Shown: in pieces, positions 1-8,349 of the stretch
How the letters are laid out: each line of letters begins with the position of its first letter
How positions within the stretch are numbered: the stretch's first letter is position 1
From: Cyanobacteria bacterium FACHB-471
GTDB lineage: Bacteria > Cyanobacteriota > Cyanobacteriia > Elainellales > Elainellaceae
Reading direction: 5' to 3'
Assembly: GCA_014695345.1 (NCBI GenBank)
Contig: JACJOC010000103.1
Span: 1 to 64,000 of the forward strand
Length of the DNA stretch: 64,000 nt
The notes under the pieces: model-generated
What the model was told of the DNA's origin: nothing
Database searches by the model: none
What the model saw: only the letters and a program-made list of their open reading frames with translations
Translations under genes and position numbers: made by a program

Positions 1-161
1 CTTAAGCAGAGGCTGCCAGAGCGTCGGCGTTTTTGTCGTCCCTCTCCTAAAAGTTGCTGCTGCCACTGGCGTTCAAACCACTGGCAAAAATCATCGACAT
101 GACAAAACAGGGATTCTAAACTAAGCAGGGGGTGGTTAGATTGGTTGAGGAGTAGGTACTT
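1..161 (-). pseudogene. IS982-type transposase, N-terminal piece cut by the window edge
   Basis: Read on the minus strand, an open frame runs off the left edge. It contains SLESLFCHVDDFCQWF followed by QWQQQLLGEG and a basic stretch QKRRRSGSLCL. This resembles the start of IS982-family transposases (LFC-VDDFC, then a Trp/Gln-rich helix and an Arg/Lys-rich patch). There is no ATG before the conserved part and an in-frame stop lies at 162-164, so the gene is either started at an unusual codon or already damaged. The catalytic DDE part would lie outside the window. Family assignment is by remembered motif only. Confidence 0.5.
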
Positions 162-238
162 TCAACTCTATCTGTTCCACCCCTCCTTATCCCGAACTCA
201 CGTTAAAGAGTTAGTTTACGCTCTAATAAAGAGTCAAT

Positions 239-454
239 TTGCCAATTTTTCAGGGAGAAGGTCGTCAGGAAGGGGAGAGGGAACTACTTCTGCGTTTACT
301 GACTCCAAAGTTCGGGGCGATCGCCTCTCCTCTTCGACAGCAAATTCACTTGCTTTCCCTTAACCAGCTAGAAAGTTTGAGTGAAGCACTCTTAGACTTT
401 TCAGATGTAGCAGATTTGGTAGTTTGGTTAGAAGCAAATCAAAACTCTAGATGA
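239..454 (+). pseudogene. C-terminal remnant of an Rpn/DUF4351 family protein
   Basis: The readable 71 codons (from a TTG) carry GEGRQEGERELLLRLL, then KFG, LRQQI and LSLNQLESLSEALLDFSDVA. This is the C-terminal DUF4351 segment found at the end of many cyanobacterial Rpn-type (PD-(D/E)xK, recombination-promoting nuclease) proteins. The nuclease domain of about 200 residues is missing: an in-frame stop lies just upstream at 227-229 and the preceding bases look like the end of an insertion sequence. It is most simply read as a gene cut by a transposon and now dead. Confidence 0.6.
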
Positions 455-490
455 GCGCCAATTTATTTCAACCGATCCAGTTTCGAGGGG

Positions 491-781
491 TCATGGACCT
501 GTAAAAATTGCCTCATCCAAATCCCTGCGGCTGAGGGAGTACTTGAATGAGCGCTGAATGTCTTGCCCATCTTCTCCAGCCCGGATGTAGCGTACATTTA
601 AGGAGTCAACATCCAGCCAAAGCTCTGCTTTCCAGTTGAGCTGTTCAATGTGCCAACAGTGAATGTCTAGACTGTCCTGATGGCACCCCTGAGAAATGAG
701 CCATTGTTCAATATCGGGTAAGGGGTGATTGTAAAGGGGAGTATCAGCCGAGGGAAGAGTCATAGCAGCAGAGTCATACAT
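491..781 (-). CDS. DUF3143 domain protein
   Basis: A short, probably soluble protein of about 95 residues. The block TPLYNHPLPDIEQWL near the start and the middle stretch HCWHIEQLNWKAEL match the DUF3143 family, which has no assigned biochemistry. The chosen ATG (MYDSAAMTLP) overlaps the stop of the upstream J-domain gene by 8 bases. A later ATG at 763 (MTLPSADTP) is equally possible, and neither has a clear ribosome binding site. In cyanobacteria DUF3143 genes are often found directly after a J-domain gene, as here, so the two probably act together. A role in chaperone targeting is only inference. Confidence 0.8.
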   Translation of the reverse strand: MYDSAAMTLPSADTPLYNHPLPDIEQWLISQGCHQDSLDIHCWHIEQLNWKAELWLDVDSLNVRYIRAGEDGQDIQRSFKYSLSRRDLDEAIFTGP

Positions 782-1655
782 GAGCAGTTGCAAAAGAGTT
801 TGGATCAACCAAGTTTGAGGTAGAAGTCAAATCAACAGAAGTGGATTGATTTGGGTTCAAGGGGGTCAGGATAGGAGTTTCTCCTGATTCTACAGAATTG
901 GAGTCAGAAGCATTCGATTCGATCGCAGGCTGCATTTGAATCAATTCATCATCCACGGATGGAGCTTCTGGAGACGAATCTGACGAATTGTCCTGGGGCA
1001 AATCTACAGTTTGCTCTAGTTGAGGTATGGGATGAGAAATTTCCTGCTGAATCTGGGCTTGGCTAAACGGTCGAAAAGCTATCTCACCCCGAGTCAGACC
1101 AATGGTCACAACAAGAATTAGACAGCAGACAAAAGTTATACCGAGGATAAACAGAGCAAACACCTCGCCCGGGGAAAGGGTCCGATCAGTAGGGTCAAGA
1201 TACGCAGAGGAACGAAAGCTTTTTGACCGAGAAGCTGGACGGCTGAGGTCGGTTGAGGATTGAATTACGGATACGCGAGAGTAACCAATCTTTAAATCGT
1301 AAGCAAATCGCCGTTCGGGGCTACTTAGCGTAGCATAGGCTTCGTTCAACTCCTGAAATTTGGCGATCGCCACCGCCGCAGGCAGAGTCGTAGTGTCTGG
1401 ATGATAAAGCTTACTCAGCTCGCGGTAAGCCCGACGAATTTGCTGAGCAGATGCTGAGGGAGGCAGCCCCAGCAACCCATAGTAGCTATTAGCCAGCCTT
1501 TGCTCTGGCGTTTCCTGGTTATTAGAGTTTGGGGTTGCTCCACTGCGAGTCACACAAAACCCTCTGCTGCTCGTTGCAATACGCTTACTGGTCTCGACTA
1601 TTTTAACTGGGTTCAGCAGTTTGCTTAGAAACGGTAGGACGCATATCCTAAACAA
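774..1655 (-). CDS. membrane-anchored J-domain (DnaJ-like) protein
   Basis: A J domain lies at about residues 57-124 with the HPD signature (YHPDTTT, residues 84-90) that stimulates Hsp70 ATPase. There is no Gly/Phe-rich region, zinc finger or C-terminal substrate domain, so this is a class III J protein, not DnaJ itself. One membrane helix follows at about residues 165-187, and the remaining 100 residues are acidic and Ser/Asn/Thr-rich. The protein therefore probably recruits DnaK at a membrane, with the J domain in the cytoplasm. The first 50 residues are poorly conserved in character, so the true start could lie downstream. It is followed by DUF3143 with an overlap. Confidence 0.85.
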   Translation of the reverse strand: MFRICVLPFLSKLLNPVKIVETSKRIATSSRGFCVTRSGATPNSNNQETPEQRLANSYYGLLGLPPSASAQQIRRAYRELSKLYHPDTTTLPAAVAIAKFQELNEAYATLSSPERRFAYDLKIGYSRVSVIQSSTDLSRPASRSKSFRSSAYLDPTDRTLSPGEVFALFILGITFVCCLILVVTIGLTRGEIAFRPFSQAQIQQEISHPIPQLEQTVDLPQDNSSDSSPEAPSVDDELIQMQPAIESNASDSNSVESGETPILTPLNPNQSTSVDLTSTSNLVDPNSFATAHV

Positions 1656-1681
1656 AAATTTTTAAGCTCTAAACCCTAACC

Positions 1682-2527
1682 TTAGAACACGATTTCAAAA
1701 CACTCAGTTCGGGTCAGGCGAATTTGCGCCAGGGTGAAAACAACTGGAATCACACGACCGTAGTTAGTGGCGATCGTCCGCCAGCCCAAGTCAGCAAAAA
1801 ACCAGGCCCACATGGCTGGTCCCAAGAGTGCAAAAATGCTGCGAACAGTTCCGTATCGGGCGGCACTTAAAGCCATGCCTCGATAAGCCGTCTGAAGTGC
1901 AGCCTGACTTTGAATTTGAGCAGCTACCGTTGCGCCGCCCTTGACGATTGCCTGCTTTGCCACATGATAGGTTGCAGCATGAAGTGCGAACTGACGAGCG
2001 ACATGCTGGAGTAGCCAGGGACGAATCACCGAACTAACAGCAAGTGCTCCACCACCTTTTAGCAACAGACCCAGCGGGTCTTGCTGCATCGGAGCCGGAA
2101 GTTGTTTGGCAAGCTGCGATTGAGAGAGCGATCGCTGAATCTTCCCACTCAGCACCCTTTGCTCAGCAGCAGGCAGTTTTTTCCAAGCTCGGTTGAGCAG
2201 GTTTAGAAACAGTTCTGCCTCCAAATCCATTGTGGAGAAGTTTTCCCCGTAAGGAATTTTGAGGTAGCGGCAGACTTGAATGAGCACCTGTCGATAGTTA
2301 ACTTGATTGGTCTGACCTCGCAAAACAGTCATGCCATCGGCAGCTAGAAAGCGGAATCTGTCTTCTAATGCATCCAACCAAATCTGGCGATCGCAGCTTT
2401 GCACATCTAGCGGATCAGGTGTGTAAACGTAATCGAGTGGATTAAACTTGCGGCGAAACAGAATTTCAGTTAAGACTTGCAGTTCTTCTTCTGTTGCCAA
2501 CTCTAACCCTGCTCTCAGTTCATCCAC
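1682..2527 (-). CDS. YaaW-like family protein
   Basis: A 281-residue protein. The N-terminal half starts with LRAGLELATEEELQVLTEILF and continues with a DYVYTPDPLDVQ stretch. Ala/Gly-rich hydrophobic helices between residues 140 and 260 suggest contact with membrane. The arrangement recalls the YaaW/DUF3944 family seen in cyanobacteria and enterobacteria, whose function is not known. The ATG at 2527 is preceded by a GGGGAGGAATTTAAGGTGG-like purine-rich stretch, which supports this start. It is transcribed in the same direction as the J-domain gene 26 bp downstream and may share a transcript. Confidence 0.6.
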   Translation of the reverse strand: MDELRAGLELATEEELQVLTEILFRRKFNPLDYVYTPDPLDVQSCDRQIWLDALEDRFRFLAADGMTVLRGQTNQVNYRQVLIQVCRYLKIPYGENFSTMDLEAELFLNLLNRAWKKLPAAEQRVLSGKIQRSLSQSQLAKQLPAPMQQDPLGLLLKGGGALAVSSVIRPWLLQHVARQFALHAATYHVAKQAIVKGGATVAAQIQSQAALQTAYRGMALSAARYGTVRSIFALLGPAMWAWFFADLGWRTIATNYGRVIPVVFTLAQIRLTRTECFEIVF

Positions 2528-2745
2528 CTTAAATTCCTCCCCTTTGTGCGAAGCCTAGATGTTTGGAAGATTCTTTGCGGCTTACAACTTCTACGTCCTA
2601 TTGCGAACCTAACTATTGCAAGCCTAATTGTTTGCCAGCCTAATTGTAAGTAAAGCGTCAGTAGAGCTTTTCCTGCTCAAATTCTTCCCGCAATTTTCCT
2701 GCTTGTCCCATATTCTACTGAATTGCAGGCATAACAGGATTGCTC

Positions 2746-3804
2746 ATGGTTGACATAGCGGTAATTGGGGCAGGACTGGCAGGGTTAATTTGCGCCCGAC
2801 AGCTCCAGCAAGTGGGATATCAGGTTGTCGTCATCGAAAAATCGCGTGGCTTAGGTGGACGGGTTGCAACACGACGGTTGCAGGACACCTGTGCTGATCA
2901 CGGAGTCCGGTATTTAGAAGACCAGGGTGAACTGTCACAGCAGTTGATCCAGGTTTTGAGCGATCGCCAAATTCTACATCCCTGGCTCAAAACCCCTTAT
3001 CAGTTAGAAGCTGAGACTTTACGTCCAACATCCCCTTCCTTGCGATATGCAGCATCGGCGGGAATCACGTCTGTAGCTAAGTTTTTGGCGACAGATTTGG
3101 AAATTTTGCGAGGGCAACGGGTCGTAGCGTTCGCTCCTGCTACTGATCAGTGGGAACTTCAACTAGAATCGGCGGCGGGTGAACCAATCCCTAAATTTCG
3201 AGCCAGAGCCCTGGTTGTAGCGATCCCTGCACCACAGGCGTTGGCATTGATCGAACCCCTGAGCTCAGTAGTACCTACTAATTTCTTAAAAAAGCTGCGT
3301 TCGGTTGAGTTTGAGCCGTGCTTGAGTGCGATCGCCACCTACCCTACCGGTCATCAGCAAGACCTTGCAAACCTTGCAGAAGCAATTACTTTCCCTAAAG
3401 ATTCAGACTTAACCTGGCTGAGCATAGAGAGCAGCAAACGCCCTGGCGATCGCCAACCCGTCATAGTCGTGCAGAGCAGCCCTGAATTTGCTCAACGTTA
3501 TCTAGACACCACGGACCTACAGCCAGCAGGACAGCATTTGCTGGAGCAAGCAGCCAAACTGGGATTGCTCTGGCTGAATATGCCCGAAACTTTGCAGGTG
3601 CATCGGTGGCGCTATGCTTTTGCCAGTCAGCCTTTAGCTGACCAATATTTGGAAACCAATGCGCCGTTACCACTCGTATGCAGTGGTGATTGGTGTGGCG
3701 GTAGGCAAACTGAAAATGCCCTCCGTTCGGGTAGGGAGGCGGCGATCGCCATCAACCAGCAGCTAGAGCAGCGATCCATGCCGCCCATCAATCTGCTTCT
3801 ATAG
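2746..3804 (+). CDS. FAD-dependent amine oxidase/renalase-like oxidoreductase
   Basis: The protein opens with a Rossmann dinucleotide fold (IAVIGAGLAGLICARQL), an acidic strand end (VVVIEKSRGLGGRVATRR) and, near the C terminus, CSGDWCGG...ENALRSGREAA, which is the second FAD-contact motif of this superfamily. Length (about 352 residues) fits the renalase-like flavoproteins of cyanobacteria. The substrate cannot be told from sequence. I chose ATG 2746 over an in-frame TTG two codons earlier. It stands alone, divergent from the YaaW-like gene, and ends before two palindromes at 3834 and 3947. Confidence 0.8.
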   Translation: MVDIAVIGAGLAGLICARQLQQVGYQVVVIEKSRGLGGRVATRRLQDTCADHGVRYLEDQGELSQQLIQVLSDRQILHPWLKTPYQLEAETLRPTSPSLRYAASAGITSVAKFLATDLEILRGQRVVAFAPATDQWELQLESAAGEPIPKFRARALVVAIPAPQALALIEPLSSVVPTNFLKKLRSVEFEPCLSAIATYPTGHQQDLANLAEAITFPKDSDLTWLSIESSKRPGDRQPVIVVQSSPEFAQRYLDTTDLQPAGQHLLEQAAKLGLLWLNMPETLQVHRWRYAFASQPLADQYLETNAPLPLVCSGDWCGGRQTENALRSGREAAIAINQQLEQRSMPPINLLL

Positions 3805-3833
3805 GGCGTTGCTGCTTAGGATATAAGCCGTAG

Positions 3834-3863
3834 TGTAGGGGCAGTTCGCGAACTGCCCCTACA
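3834..3863. repeat. 30-bp perfect palindrome of the GTAGGGGCAG type
   Basis: Arms of 15 bp (TGTAGGGGCAGTTCG and its complement) meet with no spacer. The GTAGGGGCAG core recurs inside the inverted-repeat element at 27588-27722. It lies 30 bp after the oxidoreductase stop and could add to termination there, but there is no T-run. Confidence 0.7.
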
Positions 3864-3946
3864 GGGATTAGTGGTTTATACAAGTGGAGACTGCTTAAGC
3901 AAAGAGGAGAAGGTACCTACCCCGCTTCATGCAGTACTAAACAAAG

Positions 3947-4001
3947 CAAAAGCCTGAATTTTTGGCGAAAGTTCAACTTTCGCCAAAAATTCAGGCTTTT
4001 G
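3947..4001. terminator. 55-bp perfect palindrome, probable two-way terminator
   Basis: Two 27-bp arms are exact complements around a single central base. Each arm has A/T-rich ends, so a hairpin read from either side is followed by T residues within or just after the stem. It lies between convergent genes (oxidoreductase ending at 3804 and the basic protein ending at 4117), as expected for a shared terminator. Confidence 0.75.
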
Positions 4002-4116
4002 TTAAGAAGAGGTTTGAAAAGTTTAGTTTGTTGCCCAAAAAGAGTAAGGACGTTGCACTTGGGCAAACTGCTGCACTCTAATCCAGGGGCTATCTGCTAA
4101 AAACTTTGCTACAGCG

Positions 4117-4311
4117 TTAGAGACTATCCGCAGCCCCTTCACTGTTGTCTCTGCTGGAATCTTGCTCAGACTCATCTGAATCTTGAGCCATGTTGCCACC
4201 ACCATACCGTCTTCTACCAAACCGACCCGTGTTGGTACGCTTACGGAATTTGCGAGCGTATGCCTGATTACGAAGCGCTTTTTCTTTCTTTTGGTTACGG
4301 CGCTTAGCCAT
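4117..4311 (-). CDS. short, very basic conserved cyanobacterial protein
   Basis: The start MAKRRNQKKEKALRNQAYAR at ATG 4311 has a ribosome binding site (AAAGAGG, 6 bases upstream), so I prefer it to the longer frame from 4338. The 64-residue product is half Lys/Arg in its first 30 residues (RKFRKRTNTGRFGRRRYGG) and acidic Ser/Asp/Glu-rich after that. The sharply bipolar charge and Arg-Gly patch suggest binding to RNA or the ribosome. I recall similar short proteins in other cyanobacteria but know of no assigned function. It is a lone gene. Confidence 0.65.
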   Translation of the reverse strand: MAKRRNQKKEKALRNQAYARKFRKRTNTGRFGRRRYGGGNMAQDSDESEQDSSRDNSEGAADSL

Positions 4312-4516
4312 TCTTGACCTCTTTAGAGCAATGAACAAATAGTAAAACCATTAGCTGAACCTCCCGAAGTAGGGAACTCACACAAGATTATCAGCCATAC
4401 CAACCGGTGGCTGATTTCGAGAAAGTGATCAACTATTTGAGGAATTTCACCCCAAACGGTTTGCAAGAAGTTAACTCTAACACAATCTCAGGACACTAAT
4501 GATTTTGCTTGAGCGT

Positions 4517-5884
4517 TTAGGGCTGAAGCTTAGTGGCATCTGCTAACACTTGGGCAAATTGCAATGCCTCTTCTGGTGTAGAAATCTTGCCTTCTGCTTG
4601 AGCAATTTGAAGTGCTTCTAGAAGTTGACCAATTTGCGGTCCAGGAGGCAATTTCAACTTGGACATCAGGTCGCGACCCGTGAGCAGTGGAGTGGGATGG
4701 GCAACGGGATCACGGAGATTAAGAAATCGCTCAATCAAAGGAGCGATCGCCTCGATTGAGATATCCATTGCAACAGCTAACACCACCAGCGCCGGAAAGA
4801 TTGCTCCAACTTGCTGAAAGAAAAAATACTTTTCTCGCAAAGATGTCGTGGGCAAAACCAGAGATGGCATCTGGGGCAGAAATTTAAGTGCCATCAAAAC
4901 TGCCTGAACTTCCGTGCGGCTGTATTTTAAGCGCCACAGTTCTGGTTCAGCAGTTTCTAGTGTCCCAATTAGACGAGTCAGCTTTGCCACCTTGAGCCAA
5001 CTCCGTCCTGCGCCAGAAAATTTTTGCTGGTCGCGAACCCAACCCAATAGCTCTAAACCTAGAGGCGGACAGGCATTGCTGAGGGCGATCGCCGCCTGAT
5101 CAATTTTCTCAATTTGCGTTAACCCTTCTACAGTCGCATGAGGCAGCCAATATTGCAGTAACCCGTCCTGCCACGCCATCTTCAAGAATGGCGTCCCCTT
5201 AGGCGTGCTCAACAAGTAGCTCAGTTCTGCCTGGACTCTTTCTGCGGCAATTTCCTCTAGCAATCCTGCTAGCTTTTGAATCGTCGTTTGGGTTTCTGGC
5301 TCCAGCGTAAAATCAAGTTGAGCCGCCTGACGGTAAGCCCGCAGCAGTCTCAGTGGATCTTCCTTTAAATTTTCGGGAGCGATCATGCGAATGAGTCGCT
5401 GCTGCAAGTCACCGTAGCCTTGCAGCGGGTCAAGTAGTTCCTCGGTGTGCGGATGGTAGGCGATCGCATTCACCGTAAAGTCGCGCCGTTGCAGGTCAGT
5501 TTCCAGGCTGTGACCGACCTGCTGAGCAAAGTCGACCGTCGCCATGTCAAATACGACCCGCGCAATTTGGCGTTCTGCATCAAGCAAGACAAACCCAGCC
5601 TTATAGTGGTTAGCGATCGCCCGTGCCGTTTCGACTGCCCTTTCTGGCAGTACAAAATCTAAATCTAAATACTCGGCGTTTCGTCCGAGCAGGGCATCTC
5701 GAACATTTCCCCCCACTAAATAGGTTGCCCTGGGTAGCCACTCTCGCCCAAAGGGCCAGGTCTGGGGAAACAAAACCGACGCAGCAGCAGGACATTCCTG
5801 CGGTGGGTCACAATCTAAGTGCAAATTTGTACAGTTCAACAGCCTAATCCAGGCAAAAAAATAACTTGGGCGCTTGTCTTTCAT
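4517..5884 (-). CDS. cca: CCA tRNA nucleotidyltransferase / poly(A) polymerase family
   Basis: The class II nucleotidyltransferase head is complete: VGGNVRDALLGR (residues 57-68) followed by LDLDF with the metal-binding Asp pair, then RRDFTVNAIAYHP and the EDPLRLLRAYR motif that binds the incoming nucleotide base and tRNA. The remainder is the helical neck/body typical of this family. The enzyme adds or repairs the 3' CCA of tRNA. In some cyanobacteria the CC- and A-adding steps are divided between two such proteins, which cannot be decided here. The first 45 residues precede the conserved fold, so a later start is possible. Confidence 0.9.
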   Translation of the reverse strand: MKDKRPSYFFAWIRLLNCTNLHLDCDPPQECPAAASVLFPQTWPFGREWLPRATYLVGGNVRDALLGRNAEYLDLDFVLPERAVETARAIANHYKAGFVLLDAERQIARVVFDMATVDFAQQVGHSLETDLQRRDFTVNAIAYHPHTEELLDPLQGYGDLQQRLIRMIAPENLKEDPLRLLRAYRQAAQLDFTLEPETQTTIQKLAGLLEEIAAERVQAELSYLLSTPKGTPFLKMAWQDGLLQYWLPHATVEGLTQIEKIDQAAIALSNACPPLGLELLGWVRDQQKFSGAGRSWLKVAKLTRLIGTLETAEPELWRLKYSRTEVQAVLMALKFLPQMPSLVLPTTSLREKYFFFQQVGAIFPALVVLAVAMDISIEAIAPLIERFLNLRDPVAHPTPLLTGRDLMSKLKLPPGPQIGQLLEALQIAQAEGKISTPEEALQFAQVLADATKLQP

Positions 5885-6059
5885 TTTGCAACATCACTCG
5901 ATGGTCGGTGATGGCTTTGGCAAAACTTGAGCTAGAGTAGCAGAAAAGAGGCTAGACATCGCTATAGTCTTTTGCAAAAAGGTATTTGTTTAATGCTGAC
6001 TGGCTTCGCTAGCCAACATCAAATATCGCTTACTCGCGGATTGCACGGAGGAAACTAAG

Positions 6060-6308
6060 ATGTGTATTTGCGTAAACTGCCACTACGTCGATCGCTGCAC
6101 AACTTACCATGCGGTCGAAGGGCAGCATCAGCAACCCCATCTGACGGAATTTCCTACATTTGAGGCAACAGAACCCACCATCAACGTCAACATTCGCAAT
6201 CACGACGATGAGATTGAGATGGAATGGGACGTTGTGGGTTGCCTCAGTTTTAAGGAAGAAGCAGGCAAGTGGGCAAGGCTACGCCCAGGCGAACTAGTGC
6301 CAACTTGA
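6060..6308 (+). CDS. ycf34: Ycf34 family protein
   Basis: An 82-residue protein beginning MCICVNCHYVDRCTTYHAVE, the invariant start of Ycf34. Cysteines 2, 4, 7 and 13 are in place. Work on Synechocystis Ycf34 described it as an iron-sulfur protein needed for normal phycobilisome and photosynthetic electron transport function. A purine-rich GGAGGAAAC lies 7 bases before the ATG. It is followed after 58 bp by the kinase gene in the same direction, but I see no functional tie. Confidence 0.93.
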   Translation: MCICVNCHYVDRCTTYHAVEGQHQQPHLTEFPTFEATEPTINVNIRNHDDEIEMEWDVVGCLSFKEEAGKWARLRPGELVPT

Positions 6309-6366
6309 GCAGGAGCGATTCGCCAAGGCAGGCTTACCATAGAACTACTGCCTGTCTCCAAAGCGT

Positions 6367-8349
6367 ATGAGCTATTGCCTTAACCCAGTTTGTCAGCAGC
6401 CTAAAAATCCTGATAGTGCTAATTTCTGTCAAACTTGTGGGTCGAGGTTGCGGCTAGCAGAACGCTACAGAGCAATTCGGCTAATTGGGCAAGGTGGCTT
6501 TGGCAGAACGTTTCTGGCTATTGATGAGTCAGTTCCAAATCAGCCTTGCTGTGTGATTAAGCAGTTTTTACCGACCAACGCAGGTAGGAATTTGCAGAAA
6601 GCGGCAGAGCTTTTTCGTCAGGAAGCAGAGCGACTGGCAGAATTAGGGCGACACCCTCAAATTCCCAGGCTATTGGCGCATTTCGAGCAATCAGACGGAC
6701 AATACCTGGTGCAAGAATTCATTGATGGGCAAAATCTGGCTGAAGTGCTGGCAGAGGAAGGTCCATTTAGCGAAACCGAAATTCGCGAACTGCTAGATGA
6801 TTTGCTGCCCGTCCTGCGCTTTATTCACAGCTACCAGGTGATTCACCGCGACATTAAGCCTGAGAATATCATTCGTCCTAAAACGGGCGATCGCCTTGTC
6901 CTGGTAGATTTCGGAGCTTCAAAGTACGCGACTGGGACAGCCCTAATCCGCACTGGGACTGTGATCGGCAGTGCAGGTTTTGTCGCACCAGAGCAGGCGA
7001 TCGGCAGGGCAGAATTTGCTAGCGATCTTTATAGTTTGGGCGTTACCTGTGTGCATTTGCTGACGGCAATGCATCCGTTTGACCTTTATTCGGTCAGTGA
7101 AGATGACTGGATCTGGCATCAGTATTTGGTAGAGCCTGTCAGTGCGGAATTGGAGCGGGTTTTAGATAAATTGTTGCAGCGGGCAACCAATCAGCGCTAT
7201 CAGACCTCTACAGAAGTGTTACAAGATTTAAGCGCAAAACCGGTTGCTGTGAAGACGAGTCGCTCAATAGCTGCCGTGAAGCAAGCTCCAAATCAGGCTT
7301 CAAATAAAGTAACTGAATCGTCCTTAGCCTGGGCACGTCCTCCGCTATCAATTGAGCTAGGGCAGGAATTAGGTGAACCTGGCAAGCAATCTCGCAGCAG
7401 ACAATCTACTCAAAATAGTCAAACGACCAATCGCCAGTTAGCAAACTGGCAATGCGTACAAACGCTTTTGGGGTTTCCGGGAGGTGTGACGGCGATCGCT
7501 ATCAGTCCCGATGGGCAGACCCTTGCTAGCAGCAGCACCGACAAAACAATTCGGCTGTGGAATTTGTTTACTGGAGAGTTGGAGCAAACCCTGGGGCGAT
7601 CGCTCTGGTTTCGCACCGGACACACCGACCGCATCAATAGCCTGGTCTTTAGCCTTAATGGACAAACCCTGATCAGCGGCAGCGACGACAGCAGCCTAAT
7701 TTTGTGGAATTTGCGTGATAGACGAGCTAGCGTTACTCTCGACAGTCCAAGCTGGATTGTGGGGGCGATCGCCCTCACGCCAGACGGACAGTTTCTCGCC
7801 AGCGGCAGCGGAGATGGCAAAATTCATCTATGGCACCTGCCCGACCAGGAACTCATTGCCACACTAGACAAACATCGCGATCGCATTACAGGACTGGTGA
7901 TTAGTCCCGATGGGCAAACCCTTGTCAGCAGCAGCTACGACAAAACAATTCGCCTGTGGGATTTGCAGCACGATCAGCTCAACAATACCCTACTCGCACA
8001 CAGCGATCGGGTGAATGCGATCGCTATTTGTTCGGGTTGGCGCACGATGGTCAGCGGCAGCAGCGATCGCAATATCAAAATTTGGGACTTAAATCCAGAA
8101 GAACCCTTTCGCACCCTTGCAGCCCACACTGACTCGGTCAACTGCCTCACCTTTCATCCCAATGGACAGCTTTTTGCCAGTGGCAGTGAAGACCGCACAA
8201 TTCACCTGTGGGACGCAGAAACGGGCGATCGCCTTTCCACTCTCCGCCACGCTTGGGGAGTTAACGCCCTTGCCTTTAGCCCAGATGGAGAATTCTTGGT
8301 CAGCGGCAGTTCGGATGAGACGATTAAGATTTGGAGGCAGGCTGAATGA
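6367..8349 (+). CDS. serine/threonine protein kinase with zinc ribbon and WD40 propeller
   Basis: Domains in order: a zinc ribbon (Cys 4, 9, 21, 24), a Hanks-type kinase from about residue 33 with GQGGFG glycine loop, VIKQF lysine, VIHRDIKPEN catalytic loop and LVDFGASK metal loop, an unstructured Gln/Ser-rich linker at about 300-360, then about seven WD40 repeats to the end (typical GQTLISGSDD...LILWNL). All catalytic residues are present, so it should be active. This is the common cyanobacterial kinase-WD40 type, in which the propeller serves for partner recognition or sensing. No membrane segment was seen. The stop overlaps the next start (ATGA). Confidence 0.95.
   Translation: MSYCLNPVCQQPKNPDSANFCQTCGSRLRLAERYRAIRLIGQGGFGRTFLAIDESVPNQPCCVIKQFLPTNAGRNLQKAAELFRQEAERLAELGRHPQIPRLLAHFEQSDGQYLVQEFIDGQNLAEVLAEEGPFSETEIRELLDDLLPVLRFIHSYQVIHRDIKPENIIRPKTGDRLVLVDFGASKYATGTALIRTGTVIGSAGFVAPEQAIGRAEFASDLYSLGVTCVHLLTAMHPFDLYSVSEDDWIWHQYLVEPVSAELERVLDKLLQRATNQRYQTSTEVLQDLSAKPVAVKTSRSIAAVKQAPNQASNKVTESSLAWARPPLSIELGQELGEPGKQSRSRQSTQNSQTTNRQLANWQCVQTLLGFPGGVTAIAISPDGQTLASSSTDKTIRLWNLFTGELEQTLGRSLWFRTGHTDRINSLVFSLNGQTLISGSDDSSLILWNLRDRRASVTLDSPSWIVGAIALTPDGQFLASGSGDGKIHLWHLPDQELIATLDKHRDRITGLVISPDGQTLVSSSYDKTIRLWDLQHDQLNNTLLAHSDRVNAIAICSGWRTMVSGSSDRNIKIWDLNPEEPFRTLAAHTDSVNCLTFHPNGQLFASGSEDRTIHLWDAETGDRLSTLRHAWGVNALAFSPDGEFLVSGSSDETIKIWRQAE

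Noticed and set aside
4023-4220. Minus-strand 65-codon frame overlapping the basic protein gene
   Set aside because: It overlaps the better-supported frame, which has a ribosome site and protein-like charge pattern, and has no such signals itself.
7419-7820. Minus-strand 133-codon frame within the kinase-WD40 gene
   Set aside because: It is opposite the WD40 repeats of an intact gene and has no protein family features.
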